Source of the DNA: Lithobates sylvaticus
Taxonomy: Eukaryota > Chordata > Amphibia > Anura > Ranidae
Reading direction: 5' to 3'
Length of the DNA: 64,000 nucleotides
Assembly (NCBI GenBank): GCA_028564925.1
Contig: CM053033.1
Location: forward strand, 112,963,252-113,027,251
Every line of letters begins with the position of its first letter. The first letter of the stretch is position 1. Position numbers and translations under genes: made by a program. A model generated the notes under the pieces. The model saw only the letters and a list, made by a program, of their open reading frames with translations, searched no databases and had not been told where the DNA came from. Of this stretch, positions 10,670-22,075 are shown piece by piece.

Positions 10670-12126
10670 GATATCCACCGCGTGGCAAACCTTGGGGCCA
10701 TCAACCAGGCCAAAAAGGAAGGGGCCAACAGGGTGAATACCAAGGAGGATGGGGTTATAACACCAATAGAGATTTTGAAGTACAATCCCCTCCTATGGAT
10801 ATATGGGGAAACACTCAGAATGGGATTATAATATCCCCACAAGAAATGCTTTCTTTCCACTTAGCATTGCGAATGGACCTGGGGAGAGTTTACCCCTCGC
10901 CCACAGTTCCAATCCTATCCGAGCGACCCTTTTCCAAACGGACCTCAATGGGGACCCAATGGAGAAATACGAGGCCCACCCCATTTGGGTGGACAAAAGA
11001 ATTGGGTGTTTTTCAAACCACAACAAGGTGTCAAAAGGTTAGGAGAAAGGGGAGAGGAACCAGAGGGGGGAGGCAGACCCGAGCAGCAAAAAAGACCAAG
11101 GGTATAAGTGGGAAGGGGATTTTTAATTTAAGCTCTAAACCTTTGTCACAATCTGAACAACAAATATTAGACAATGGGTTAAAATTTGCACCACCTAAAG
11201 GGTTGAATAAGTTTCACACTTATATGGATATTCACAAGTTCGTGCGCAAATTAAGCATCAAGAGACATATGATAGGCAACACATACAGTATGTCCGTGAG
11301 GCCAACAATGGGAATGCTGCAGTTACGCAGGTGGTCCATTCTGGCCTTGCCAATGCATCACTTTTTAATCCTCCAGGAGTACTTGCACCCTCCTTACGAG
11401 TTTTTAGGGACGTAATGCTGAGGGACCTCGACCATATGGAGGTAAAAAGAGTTAGATTGAAACAGACCCTGCAAGATGGGTTAGATTCAATTTGCAGCAG
11501 AAAAGATCTGGTCATTAGGCCAGCGGACAAGGGGGGTGCCATCGTAATTCTGGACAGGGAGAACTATATGGCTGAGATGCATCGCATTGTCGTGATGTGA
11601 ATACATATACCAAGTTATCTTCAGATCCGAAAGTTCAGTATACCAAAGAGCTTGAAATCTTGATAGCTAATGGACGGGCTACAGGTATTCTCAATCCTAA
11701 GGAGGCTTTATATCTCATCCCTAGAGCCCCACGTACACCTATTTTATATTACCTACCTAAGCTGCATAAGAGTCAAACTTGCCCCCGGGACGTCCCATTG
11801 TGAGTGGGATAGATTCCATTACGTCCCGGGTGGGCAAGTATATTGATTCTTATTTGCAGCCATTAGTGGTGAACATGCCTTCTTTCATCAAGGATTCCAG
11901 ACATGTTATGAACTTACTGAAGGGTTTATCAGTTAATGATGGTACATGGATGGTGACAGCTGATATCACCTCCTTGTATACAATTATTCCCCATGAGCTC
12001 GGCTTCGAGGCTGTTCAGGGATATCTTGATCGGGATTCTGGTTTACCTAAAGAGCAGATTACCTTTCTCATGATTTTGCTCAGATTCGTGGCAACACAGA
12101 ATTATTTCTGGTTTAATAACCAGTTC
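10670..12126 (+). pseudogene. PLE protein, N-terminal and RT palm part
   Basis: Pieces in more than one frame. 10670-11410 gives a Gly/Arg-rich basic linker (RRKGRGTRGGRQTRAAKKTK) and the PLE-specific block IFNLSSKPLSQSEQQILDNG with LKFAPPKGLNKFHTYMD. 11430-11800 gives VIRPADKGGAIVILDRENYM and ILYYLPKLHKSQ. 11779-12126 gives GRPIVSGIDSITSRVGKYID and TADITSLYT, the region around the first catalytic Asp of the RT. These match PLE reverse transcriptases in order. The coding region then stops at the LTR insertion point. It is a fossil gene. Confidence 0.75.
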
Positions 12127-12131
12127 TATAG

Positions 12132-13782
12132 TGTCATGAAGATCCTGACAGAAACTTAAACCCGGGCCGTCCTGGCCCTCAGGTCCCACTGCGCATGCGC
12201 ATGCGCGCCCGGGCGCGTGCACGAGTGCGGCCGCGCACAGGCGCGCGCACAGGGAGACAGGCGCGCGCTCTGGTTAGCGCCAGTCAGCCTATTTAAACTT
12301 GGCCTGAGCAGACGGTCCCCGCTGTCTGCTCTACAGCGTTGTGGTGTATGTAACCTGATCCTGATACCTCTGTCCTGTTGACCCGGCTTACCTGTGACTA
12401 CCCAGCTATCTGCCTGTACCCGACCTCGGCTTGTTGTGACCACTCTTCTGCCTCATCCCTTGTACCTTGATACCAGTCTGATTCCTGACCTGACTTCCTT
12501 GATGAACCTGATCACCTGTATTGCTCCAGTCCGCTCTGAGGTTCTGTTTCCTGTACCAAGTCTGATCACCTGTACTGATCCAGCCTGTTCCAAGGTCCTG
12601 CTTCCTGTTTGCCTGCTGAACCAGCTTACCTGTCCAGTTCCGGCCTGCTCTGCTGTCCAGTCTGCTAAGCTGTCCATCCAGACCCGTCCTGCTCTGCTAT
12701 CCAGTCTGCTAAGCTGTTTGTCCAGATCCAGCCAGCTCTGCTATCCTGTTTGCCTGTTGAACCAGCTTGCCTGTCCAGTTCCGGCCTGCTCTGCTGTCCA
12801 GTCTGCTAAGCTGTCCATCCAGACCCATCCTGCTCTGCTATCCAGTCTGCTAAGCTGTTTGTCCAGATCCAGCCAGCCCTGCTATCCTGTTTGCCTGTTG
12901 AACCAGCTTACCTGTCCAGTTCCGGCCTGCTCTGCTGTCCAGTCTGCTAAGCTGTCCATCCAGACCCATCCTGCTCTGCTATCCAGTCTGCTAAGCTGTT
13001 TGTCCAGATCCAGCCAGCTCTGCTATCCTGCTTGCCTGTTGAACCAGCTTACCTGTCCAGTTCCGGCCTGCTCTGCTGTCCAGTTTGCTAAGCTGTCCAT
13101 CCAGACCCATCCTGCTCTGCTATCCAGTCTGCTAAGCTGTTTGTCCAGATCCAGCCAGCTCTGCTATCCTGCTTGCCTGTTGAACCAGCTTACCTGTCCA
13201 GCTCTGGCCTGCTCTGCTGTCCAGTCTGCTAAGCTGTCCATCCAGACCCATCCTGCTCTGCTATCCAGTCTGCTAAGCGGTCTATCCAGATCCAGCCAGC
13301 TCTGCTATCCTGTTTGCCTGTTGAACCAGCTTACCTGTCCAGTTCCGGCCTGCTCTGCTGTCCAGTCTGCTAAGCTGTCCATCCAGACCCATCCTGCTCT
13401 GCTATCCAGTCTGCTAAGCGGTCTATCCAGATCCAGCCAGCTCTGCTATCCTGTTGCCTGCTGAACCAGCTTACCTGTCCAGTTCCAGCCTGCTCTGCTG
13501 TCCAGTCTGCTGAACTGTCCATCCAGATCCATCCTGCTCTGTTGATCCTGCCTGTTTGACCAAACCAGCTCATCTGTCTGTATCCGGTCTACTCTACTAT
13601 CCAGGCCTCCCACCTTGTCCGCTGAGTTGACTTGGTCACTCCACCGGTCTGTTGATCCTGCCAGGCACCCGTGCTCCTCCACACTCCTGGGTCTCCTGTC
13701 CCCATACCAGGGAACCAGCAGTGGGAGACGCAAGGGAGGTCTCTCTCTGCAATATCGGGCTCGCACCACCAGGTACGTGACA
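12132..13782 (+). mobile_element. Solo LTR (Ty3/gypsy type, fossil), 1651 bp, inside the PLE
   Basis: Starts TGTCATGAAG and ends GGTACGTGACA. A perfect 5-bp duplication, TATAG, lies at 12127-12131 and 13783-13787. It interrupts the PLE reverse transcriptase between FNNQFY and RQTMGVAMG. The CpG-rich first part (12180-12290) is followed by a TATTTAAAC box and a long tandem array, which explains its unusual size compared with its relatives of about 800 bp at 42612 and 6947. The intact TSD suggests a younger event than the PLE insertion. Confidence 0.85.
12609..13480 (+). repeat. 141-bp tandem repeat, about six copies, in the LTR
   Basis: The marker CCGGCC (or CTGGCC/CCAGCC) recurs at 12640, 12781, 12922, 13063, 13204, 13345 and 13485, a spacing of 141 bp with the last at 140. 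Each unit has two CTGCTCTGCT(G/A)TCCAGTCTGC sub-blocks. Because 141 is a multiple of three, the array holds a long open frame (12394-13464) with a 47-residue period. That frame has no domain and starts upstream of the array in LTR sequence. Confidence 0.9.
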
Positions 13783-13787
13783 TATAG

Positions 13788-14440
13788 ACAGACAATGGGT
13801 GTTGCCATGGGAGCTAAGTATGCCCCCAGCCTGGCGAATCTATTTATGGCCAGGTGGGAGGAGGATGTCATCTATGCCCAGAATGTACCCCAATTGGTAT
13901 TTTGGGACAGGTACATCGATGACATCCTCCTTCTGTGGGATGGCCACCTTTGTGATTTGGAGGCCTTCATGGAGTCCCTGAATAATAATTCTAGAGGAAT
14001 CCAGCTAAAATATGAGACAAGCCAGACCAAAATACACTTTCTGGATCTCAATATTTCCATTAGGGATGACAAGTTTGTCACCTCTACTCATTTTAAGGTG
14101 ACCGATCGAAACTCCTTCACCCCCACCGACAGCTGCCACTACGCCCCCTGGCTTAGATCGGTCCCTAAGAGCCAGTACATGCGGCTCAGGGGGAACTGCT
14201 CCGACCCTGATGAATTCATTAACCAGGCGAACGTGTTAACAGAGAGATTCCTTGAAAAAGGTTACCAGAAGGAGTGCTTAACAGACATCCTTGATACTGT
14301 AAGAAATCTCGATAGGTCAGATTTGTTAGCCGAAAAGTGCCCATGGAGACATGATGCCTTTTCGGGGTGGAGTCCCTTTTCTAACTACCTATTCTGTACA
14401 GCACAAAAATATTAAGCAACTGGTCAACAAACATTGGCAC
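13788..14440 (+). pseudogene. PLE RT, second part (YIDD box and thumb)
   Basis: Resumes after the LTR with RQTMGVAMGAKYAPSLANLF, then FWDRYIDDILLLWDG, the RT catalytic YxDD box, then HFLDLNISI and the conserved YLR-like YMRLRGNC. The later stretch FLEKGYQKECL is typical of PLE and telomerase-like thumbs. Order and spacing match PLEs. It belongs to the same ancient gene as 10670-12126, now separated from it by the LTR. Confidence 0.8.
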
Positions 14441-14633
14441 ATAGTAAGTAATGATGCCATACTCAAGGAAGTTGTACCTGAAAGACCTCAGGTTATTTTT
14501 AGGGGTGCCCCATCCTTGAGGAACCAATTACCCCCCGAATGTTATCGACCCACCCAGATCCACCAAAGGTTTTTTCGATCAACTCTCTGGGTATTACAAA
14601 TGTGGGAGATGTAGAGTATGTTCCCTTAATATC

Positions 14634-15053
14634 ATGTCTGGAAAATGCACTACTGCCTTTGGATGTACCGCCACAGGTGCCAATCATACTATCAAGCCCT
14701 GCATTACCTGTTCTACAACAGGGGTGGTCTACATGCTGCAGTGCCCATGTGGACTGCAGTATGTGGGCCGCACCAAGCGCCCATTACAGATGCGCTTGAA
14801 TGAGCATGTAACCAATATATTGTCCGGTTTCCCGAAACATTCAGTTTCCAAACATTATTTGTTACACCACAATAAGAATCTGTCTAAAACTCTATTTTTA
14901 GGGATAGACAAGTATAAATCTCATTGGCGTGGCAGCTCCCTTATTAGGGAAATCTCGAAATTAGAGATGGCATGGATACAACGCTTGAAATGCTATGCCC
15001 CTTATGGACTCAACATTGACACAGATGTGAATGCTTTTATAGATAATTCTTGA
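14634..15053 (+). pseudogene. PLE GIY-YIG endonuclease domain
   Basis: The domain opens with a CCHH-like linker (CTTAFGCTATG, CITC) and the core GVVYMLQCPCGLQYVGRTKR, a clear GIY-YIG pair in its PLE form (VVY...YVG), followed by the conserved Arg in PLQMRLNEH and a late E in ISKLEMAWI. It ends DVNAFIDNS at a natural stop. In PLEs this domain nicks the target DNA for reverse transcription. The block itself is open for 139 codons, but the upstream gene is broken. Confidence 0.85.
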
Positions 15054-15956
15054 TTATTGATTTATAATTTATTATATTTTATTAGCAGCAGGTTTTATCA
15101 TGCATGTATACTCAGTTTGAAATGCGGGAGAGGGCCTTATTAATTTAATTGGGGACTATTATTTATTTATTTCCCTATATTGACATTAGAAGGTCCCTCT
15201 TCTTATAGGGGGACAGTTAGATGTCGAATCATCACTTCTCCCAAAGATATAATGAGGGTGTGGGATTCCTAAATTTTATTCACTTTTTTTGGTCCACATA
15301 TTGCATTTTTTGCGTTTTTTGCACATAGTTTTTATTCACATCCACAATTATTATATTCATTTATCAGAGTTTATTCCACTTATTTAATATTTACCATGAG
15401 CACATTATCTTGATCGAGATAATTTTATATGGTCTCACTTGCTGTTCATCATTGCTAATAATGAGACAATACTCACTAAGTATAATGTATGTTTGTTTGT
15501 CACATTAAACATATATTAGTCATTTATTATTCAGATGACACCGCAATAAAATGCATACATCAATTCATTTTATTATTTATTGGGTTAAGTAATTTTTATT
15601 CATTGGGTTTTCATCACCCGCCTAGAGAACAGAGGGTGTAGACAGCCCGTTTTTGGCTGTTCTCCATCTGGGAGTTATAATGCTGCTGGGTCAATTTCGT
15701 GTTGTTTAACACACAAACATTTTTTTTTTTTTATTATATATTTTTATTTCTATATTTAGCCCATGTTTGCATCCATCAGTAGACATTACTCCGGTTTGTT
15801 AATTTCTAAACTGGATCGCTTAGGGATTGCATTTTCTAATCCTGCAGCCAAAGAGGATGGGATTGCCCTTAATTAAGATGGAGCTATTGGCCGCACTTCC
15901 GCATTCCAAAGCGAGGTTTGGGCTTTAAATGGTGGTGCGTCACTGCGTTGCCCGTT

Positions 15957-15994
15957 CCCCATTAAAAACGACACCTATGTCGAAACTAGTCTGG
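15957..15994 (+). other. Degraded hammerhead-like motif, PLE 3' region
   Basis: A strong stem II, GACA-CCTA-TGTC (part of CGACACCTATGTCG), is followed by GAAACTAGTC, i.e. GAA + AC/GU stem III + C. Flanks CCCA and TGGG could form stem I. The CUGANGA box is worn. It lies about 0.75 kb before the end of the PLE. Confidence 0.45.
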
Positions 15995-16214
15995 GAGGGT
16001 TCGCAGTGACGCCACCATGCTACAACAAGGAGGACGGGCTCCTGTACTTGCCGGCCGGCAGTTTGTTTTTAAGCGCTTCTTACAGAGATTCTATGTAAGT
16101 GCAACATTTATATTTTTTTAATAAATTGTCATAAACGGAATTATGCTATGGGCAGCTTTTTTCTTCTCGTTCTAATGGGATCCTAATGAGCATAAATAAA
16201 TACCCCCTTACCCC

Positions 16215-16405
16215 AATCGGTGGAGGCTGTGGATCAGGAGAGGAAGTAGCCTGGGGACACCTACACTAGCTTGCAGATTGGTCCCCATTGAAGTCCTTTT
16301 TATTCTGAGATGGAAGTGTGACATCCCTTAACCCTAGCTGGTGGAGGCTGTGGATCGGGGGAGAGAGAGACCACCCACAGCAGCTTGCTGATTGGTTCAT
16401 CAAAA
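16215..16405 (+). repeat. Two-copy tandem repeat in the PLE tail
   Basis: GGTGGAGGCTGTGGATC(A/G)GG occurs at about 16220 and 16341, each followed by AGCTTGC(A/T)GATTGGT. The spacing is about 121 bp. Non-coding. Confidence 0.6.
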
Positions 16406-16486
16406 AGCTATACATGCTTTACCCTCTGGTAAGCACATAAGGATTTAGGGTGTCGGGCACTGCCCACTAACTGTGTATACAAGTCA

Positions 16487-16513
16487 CTGAGGTGTACTAG
16501 TTTGAAACACGTC
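16487..16513 (+). other. Second hammerhead-like motif, PLE tail
   Basis: CTGAGGT (one mismatch to CUGANGA) followed after a short spacer by GAAACACGTC, which keeps the AC/GU stem III and GUC site. Stem II is weak. It lies about 520 bp downstream of the motif at 15957. Confidence 0.35.
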
Positions 16514-16915
16514 TGGATGGGCGCAGTATCATTCTTTTCCATCTGCTGCCAGAGGACTTTTTAACTTAGTCTGGTTTTCAATTGAGCCAACATTTGAATT
16601 ATTATACCAGAATTGCTTGGTTTATGTTTATGATCCTGTGTCATATTTGGGTTCATAATTCAAATTTATTGTGTGTATATACTATTTGATTTAGCTGGAT
16701 AGGGACGTTAGTTTGTAATGTTCATTTGGCGCTGCTCTTTTGTACAATAATGAAATTTCAGCAAAATGGGTTGGTAATTTTAATTTCAATCAAACGATGT
16801 GGCATCTTTTTGTTCCTAACACATTACCCAGTCCATATCAGTATAGATATCCAGCAAACCCCATTGACATCTGATGTATTTTCAAAGTGTTCCTTTAATT
16901 TTTTTGAGCAGCGTA

Positions 16916-18358
16916 TATTACACAGTTGCCTGTTCTGTAAAAAAGATAGAAATTAATAGACAAACAACACCTCATCGGCAGTGCATAGAATTCTCCATTT
17001 TTTTAGTCTGTGATAGATTTATAAATTCCCCAAATTGGATTATCAGTCAGTGATAATTAATCTTTTAATTGGATGTCTCAGTTTTTAGCTATGAGTCAGC
17101 TATGAGTTCTGTAAATGTGCCCCCCCAATGTGTGAAACAAGAAGATGCTTTTCAAAGCTTACAGTAATTCTGAACAAAACGCTTGGCTCTAGTGAGTGTT
17201 TTCCCAGTAAGGCCGGGGGTTCTGTCACATGCCGCTCTTGGAATCATGTTAACAAGGTGGCTTTGTACCGGCCCTCCTTGGATTCCTTTGCTTTGGCCTA
17301 TAGCTTGCTTCTCAGCCTTCTTCTGAAAGGGGACATTATCCTACAGCCTTTGGGACAGGCCGCTGCTGTGAAGGAAGGAGGGGGGTGTCTTTTTTTTAAA
17401 GTGGGATCAGAGATTTAGCAGGGCAAATACACACACATCCACACACCACAAAGATCTTGCCTCGGGGGACAGCAGTCAAAGTTACAGTGTACAAAGATGA
17501 CAAGGGGCTTATAGAAGCCAGTAAAGACTTAGATGTCCATCTGGTCACTCAGTGTGCGGGGCTTAAAAAACACTGGAAGAGTTCCCAGCCCCTCTAGCCT
17601 GCCCTTGTGACCCCAGGGCAACTGGAGAGGAATTGCTGACGGTTTTGTGAAAAGCAATAGGACAGGTAACCGTTTGTGATTTGCAGTGTAAGAGATTGGT
17701 CAGTGAGAAGGGTAATGACTCAGGTAAGGCCAGGAGGTCACACCTGCTGACATCAGGTCCCTCCTGCACAGTTACCAAGCTTTAAAATTGTTTCCTGGGA
17801 ATTTTTTTGTAAGCTTACCATGCACAAAGTGAAATTTGTATGCCATTTTCAATAACACTATTATTGAAAAATTATAATATTAAAAAAGGCAGTATTTTTG
17901 TATGCAAACATGCTGTATGTTCGTGCAGCACTTTTTTGGGGGGGTTTATGACAAATGGCCCCCCAATCTCCCCAAAACAGGATATTGTGCTAAACCAGGT
18001 AAATAAGAGAACCAGAACCTTCGCTAAGTAGAAGAGTGGGTTTGATAAAAAGTTGGCAATGCCTTCCTCAGCCAGGACAGGGGTATTCCCTTCCTAGGAA
18101 ATTAACAAGTAATCTAATAAGAGCAATTGGGAGCAGAGGAACTACTGCAACCTGCATATAACATTGTGAACAAAGAAAAACTGCTCTAGGAACCCAAAAT
18201 GTGTAACAATTAATAGCAGCTGGCACAATACCCTAATACATGCTTTGCATAAAATCGATAACAACACTATAGAAACCACATTAATGCTTCTTGCAAGTGA
18301 TATACAATATACATAATACAAAGAAAATGTGACCATAAAAAGGGTAATTATACACATA
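16916..18358. other. No gene identified
   Basis: Contains unremarkable open frames (for example 17128-17418) with no recognised content, and short A- and T-rich runs. No repeat ends could be defined. Confidence 0.45.
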
Positions 18359-18360
18359 TA

Positions 18361-19945
18361 CAGTGCCTTGAAAACGTATTCATACCCCTTGAAATTTTCC
18401 ACATTTTGTCATGTTACAATTAAAAACGTAAATGTGTTGGTCTATCACATAAAATCCCAATTTAATACAAAGTGGCACATAATTGTGAAGTGGAAGGAAA
18501 ATGATAAATGGTTTTCAATTTTTTTTACAAATAATACCTGAAAAGTGTGGCGGGCATTTGTATTCAGCCCCATTTACTCTGATATCCATAACTAAAACTA
18601 GTGGAACCAATTGCCTTCGGAAGTCACCTAATAAGTAAATAGAGCCCACCCGTGTGTAATTTAATCTCAGTATAACTACAGCTGTTCTGTGAAACCCTCA
18701 GAGGTTTGTTAGAGAACCATAGTGAACAAACAGCATCATGAAGGTCAAGGAACACACAGACTTGTCAGGGATAAAGTTGTGGAGAAGTTTAAAGCAGGGT
18801 TAGGTTAAAAAAAAAAATCCCAACTTTGAACATTTTATGGAGCACTATTCAATCCATCATCCGAAAATGGAAAGAGTATGGCACAACTGCTAACCTACCA
18901 AGACATGGCTGTCCACCTAAACTGACAGGCCGGGCAAGGAGAGCATTAATCAGAGAAGAGGCCCATGGTAACTCTGGAAGAGCTGCAGAGATCCACAGCT
19001 CAGGTGGGAGAATCTGTTCACAGAACAACTATCAGTCATGCACTCCACAAATCTGGTCTTTCTGGAAGAGAGACAAGAAGAAAGCCATTGTTGAAAGAAA
19101 GCCATAAGAGGTCCCTTTTGCAGTTTGCGAGAAGCCATGTGAGGGACACGGCAAACATTTGGAAGAAGGTGCTCTGGTCAGATGAAATCAAAATTTTACT
19201 TTTTGGCCTAAAAGCAAAATGCTATGTGTGGCGGAAAACTAACACTGCACATCACCCTGAACACACCATGAAACAAGGTGGTGGCAGCATCATGTTGTGG
19301 TTATGCTTTTCTTTAACAGGGACAGGGAAGCTGGTCAGAGTTGATGGGAAGATGGATGGAGCCAAATACAGGGCAATCTTAGAAGAAAACCTGTTAGAGT
19401 CTGCAAAAGACTTGAGACTGGGGCTGAGGTTCACTTTCCAGCAGGACAATGACCCTAAACATACAGCCAGAGCTACAGTGGAATGGTTTAGATCAAAGAA
19501 TATTCATGTGTTGGAAAGGCCCAGTCAAAGTCCAGACCTAAATCCAATTGAGAATCTGTGGCAAGACTTCAAAATTGCTGTTCACAGACACGCTTTGTCC
19601 ATATCTGACATTTTGCAAAGAAGAATGGGCAAAAGTTTCACTCTCTAGATGTGCAAAGCTGGTAGAGACATCCCCAAAAAGACTTGCAGCTGTAATTGCA
19701 GCAAAAGGTGGTTCTACAAAGTATTGACTCAGGGGAGCTGAAAACGAATGCATGCCACACTTTTCAAATATTTAGTTGTAAAAAAAAATTAAAACCGTTT
19801 ATCATTTTCCTTCCACTTCACAGTTATGTGCCACTTTGTGTTGGTCTATCACATAAAATCCCCAAAAAGTGTATTTATGTTTTTGGTTGCAACATGACAA
19901 AATGTGGAAAATTTCAAGGGGTGTGAATACTTTTTCATGGCACTG
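18361..19945 (+). mobile_element. Tc1-like transposon with long TIRs
   Basis: Flanked by TA at 18359-18360 and 19946-19947. The ends CAGTGCCTTGAAAACGTATT and (reverse) CAGTGCCATGAAAAAGTATT are inverted, and the similarity continues through TTGGTCTATCACATAAAATC on both sides, giving TIRs of about 200 bp. About 1.58 kb, the normal size for an autonomous Tc1. A truncated relative lies at 56806-56939. Confidence 0.9.
18736..19648 (+). pseudogene. Tc1 transposase, nearly complete, frameshifted
   Basis: The N-terminal part begins near MKVKEHTDLSGIK (18736), has a stop near 18800, then the helix-turn-helix region TIQSIIRKWKEYGTTANLPR and the AT-hook-like GCPPKLTGRARRAL. A frameshift near 18960 moves the reading to the 18965-19648 frame (TLEELQRST...). 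That frame carries the full catalytic domain: LWSDEIK (first D), GGGSIMLWLCFS, FTFQQDNDPKHTA (second D) and SPDLNPIENLWQD (E at the third position). All three DD34E residues are present. The C-terminus is cut by a stop at 19648, after which the family would have about 20 more residues. Confidence 0.8.
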
Positions 19946-19947
19946 TA

Positions 19948-20508
19948 AGTGCATAAAGATACTACACTAAAAAGTCCCAATAACAAGCCAGAAAATAGGT
20001 TGAGCGATCTTCTCTATACTGTATATGACAGGAGAAAAAGGTAGATTGTGAATCCCAGTCTCAGCAGTAGGACCACCATGCAAACCACCATGATGTATAA
20101 AACGTGGGGGCTTACCAGAATTGAATGACCCTTAATAAAGATAAGTCAAACAGCTCTTGTTTTATAATCCACAAAACCTCCAACTTTCTTCAAATGTATT
20201 GCCACAAATCAGGATGCAGTAAAGCTCCATGCAGGAATGATATCATTAAAAAAATAACACTCTCCATAGTGTGAACCAGTAGGGTAAGCAATATTTAATA
20301 AAGGTAAATGCACTTACAATTGATTGAAAAAATTTGTATCACATGTGCTGTACTACTGCCCACGAATATGAGGGAGGTTGGGGTGGCGGCTATGCAAATC
20401 CTCTGGTGTAATGGTACCTAGATGGTTAGTATCAGGTAACAACTGAAACCGGGTGCCCATAAGTCATTAGGGACCAGGATTAGGACCTACCAGAGAAGGC
20501 CGAAAGGG
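19948..20508. other. No gene identified
   Basis: AT-rich; nothing supported. It separates two Tc1 elements of different families. Confidence 0.45.
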
Positions 20509-20510
20509 TA

Positions 20511-22075
20511 CAGTCAGGTCCAAAAATATTGGGACATCGACACAATTTTAATATTTTTGGCTCTATACACCACCACAATGGATCTGAAATGAAACTAACA
20601 ATATGTGCTTTAACTGCAGACTTACAGCTTTAATTTGAGGGTATTTACATCCAAATCAGGTGAACGGTGTAGGAATTACAACATGTTTGTATATATGCCT
20701 CAAACTTTTTAAGGGATCAAAAGTAATGGGGCAATTGGCTGCTCAGCTGTTCCATGGCAAGGTGTGTGTTATTCCCTCATTATTCCACTTACAAGGAGCA
20801 GATAAAAGGTCCAGAGTTCATTTCAAGTGTGCTATTTGCATTTGGAATCTGTTGCTGTCAACTCTCAATATGAGATCCAAAGAGCTGTCACTATCAGTGA
20901 AGCAAGCCATCATTAGGCTGAAAAAACAAAACAAACCCAGACTCAGAGAGATAGCAAAAACATTAGATGTGGCCAAATCAACTGTTTGGGACATCCTTAA
21001 AAAGAAAGAACGCGCCGCTGAGCTCAGCAACACCAAAAGACCTGGAAGACCACGGAAAATAACTGTGGTGGATGACTGAAGAATTCTTTCCCTGGTGAAG
21101 AAAACACCCTTCACAACAGTTGGCCAGATCAAGAACACTCTCCAGGAGGTATGTGTGTCAAAGTCAACAATCAAGGGAAGACTTCACCAGAGTGAATACA
21201 GAGGGTTCACCTCAAGATCAAAAACAGGAAGGCCAAATTAGAGTTTGCCAAACAACATCTAATAAAGCCTTCACATTTCTGGAACAACATCCTATGGACA
21301 GATGAGACCAAGATCAACTTGTACCAGAGTGATGGGAAGAGAAGAGTATGGAGAAGAAAAGGAACTGCTCATGATCCAAAGCATACCACCTCATTAGTGA
21401 AGCATGGTGGTGGTAGTGTCATGGCGTGGGCATGTATGGCTGCCAATGAAACTGGTTCTCTTGTATTTATTGATGATGTGACTACTGACAAAAGCAGCAG
21501 GATGAATTCTGAAGTGTTTTGGGGAAAATTATCTGCTCATATTCAGCAAAATGCTTCAGAAATTCATTGGACGGCGCTTCACAGTGCAGATGGACAATGG
21601 CCCGAAGCATACTGCGAAAGCAACCAAAGAGTTTTTTAAGGGAAAGAAGTGGAATCTTATGCAATGGCCAAGTCAATCACCTGACCTGAATCCGATTGAG
21701 CATGCATTTCACTTGCTGAAGGGAAAATGCCCCAAGAACAAGCAGGAACTGAAGACAGTTGCAGTAGAGGCCTGGCAGAGCATCACCAGGGATGAAACCC
21801 AGAGTCTGGTGATGTCTATGCGTTCCAGACTTCAGGCTGTAATTGACTGCAAAAGGATTTGCAACCAAGTATTAAAAAGTTAAAGTTTGATAGATGATTG
21901 TTAATCTGTCCCATTAATTTTGGTCCCTTAAAAAGTGGGAGGCACATATACAAACTGTTGTAATTCCTACACCATTCACCTGATTTGGATGTAAATACCC
22001 TCAAATCCATTGTGGGGGTGTATAGAGCCAAAAAGATTATAATTGTGTCAATGTCCCAATATTTATGGACTATGA
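20511..22075 (+). mobile_element. Tc1-like transposon, second family
   Basis: The left end CAGTCAGGTCCAAAAATATT, GGGACATCGACACAATTTTA and TTTTTGGCTCTATACACC are mirrored at the right end near 22010-22070 (GGTGTATAGAGCCAAAAAGA, TGTCAATGTCCCAATATTTA). TA precedes the left end. TIRs are about 140 bp and diverged at the tip. About 1.56 kb. Confidence 0.85.
20870..21883 (+). pseudogene. Tc1 transposase, several breaks
   Basis: Starts MRSKELSLSVKQAIIRLKKQ with a recognisable paired-type helix-turn-helix (REIAKTLDVAKSTVWDIL) and a GRPR AT-hook (RPGRPRKI). A TGA at 21077 ends the first frame. Later frames carry the catalytic parts: YQSDGKRRVWRRKG with HGGGSVMAWACM (21319-21639), and FTVQMDNGPKHTAKA with SPDLNPIEHAF (21551-21883), i.e. 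second D and third E. Several stops and frameshifts separate these parts, so this copy is dead. It ends CNQVLKS at a normal position for the family. Confidence 0.8.

Larger units (their letters stand above)
10646..16747 (+). mobile_element. Penelope-like element (Neptune-like, endonuclease-bearing)
   Basis: A retroelement with RT and a C-terminal GIY-YIG endonuclease, which is the PLE hallmark. It is flanked by TAATG at 10641-10645 and 16748-16752, so it inserted into the surrounding Tc1. Without the nested LTR it is about 4.4 kb, near full length. The order is an N-terminal basic linker, RT, GIY-YIG, then a 1.7-kb AT-rich tail with two hammerhead-like motifs. The N-terminal motif NLSSKPLSQSEQQIL resembles Neptune-group PLEs; that subgroup call is by recall. 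The element is broken in several places. Confidence 0.8.
9405..16913 (+). mobile_element. Tc1-like transposon, split by a nested Penelope-like element
   Basis: The left end CATTGCTCAAAATAATTTAA and the right end (16880-16913, reverse complement CGCTGCTCAAAAAAATTAAA) are a Tc1 TIR pair flanked by TA at 9403-9404 and 16914-16915. The left piece (9405-10645) holds the transposase remnant. The right piece (16748-16913) holds the 3' tail, with ATCAAACGATGTGGCATC and CCCAGTCCATATCAGTATAG, which I recognise from the end of this family. Between them lies the PLE, flanked by TAATG on both sides. Confidence 0.8.

Noticed and set aside
12394-13464. A 356-codon open frame with 47-residue repeats
   Set aside because: It is a by-product of the 141-bp tandem in an LTR. 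It has no domain, and its start lies in LTR sequence.
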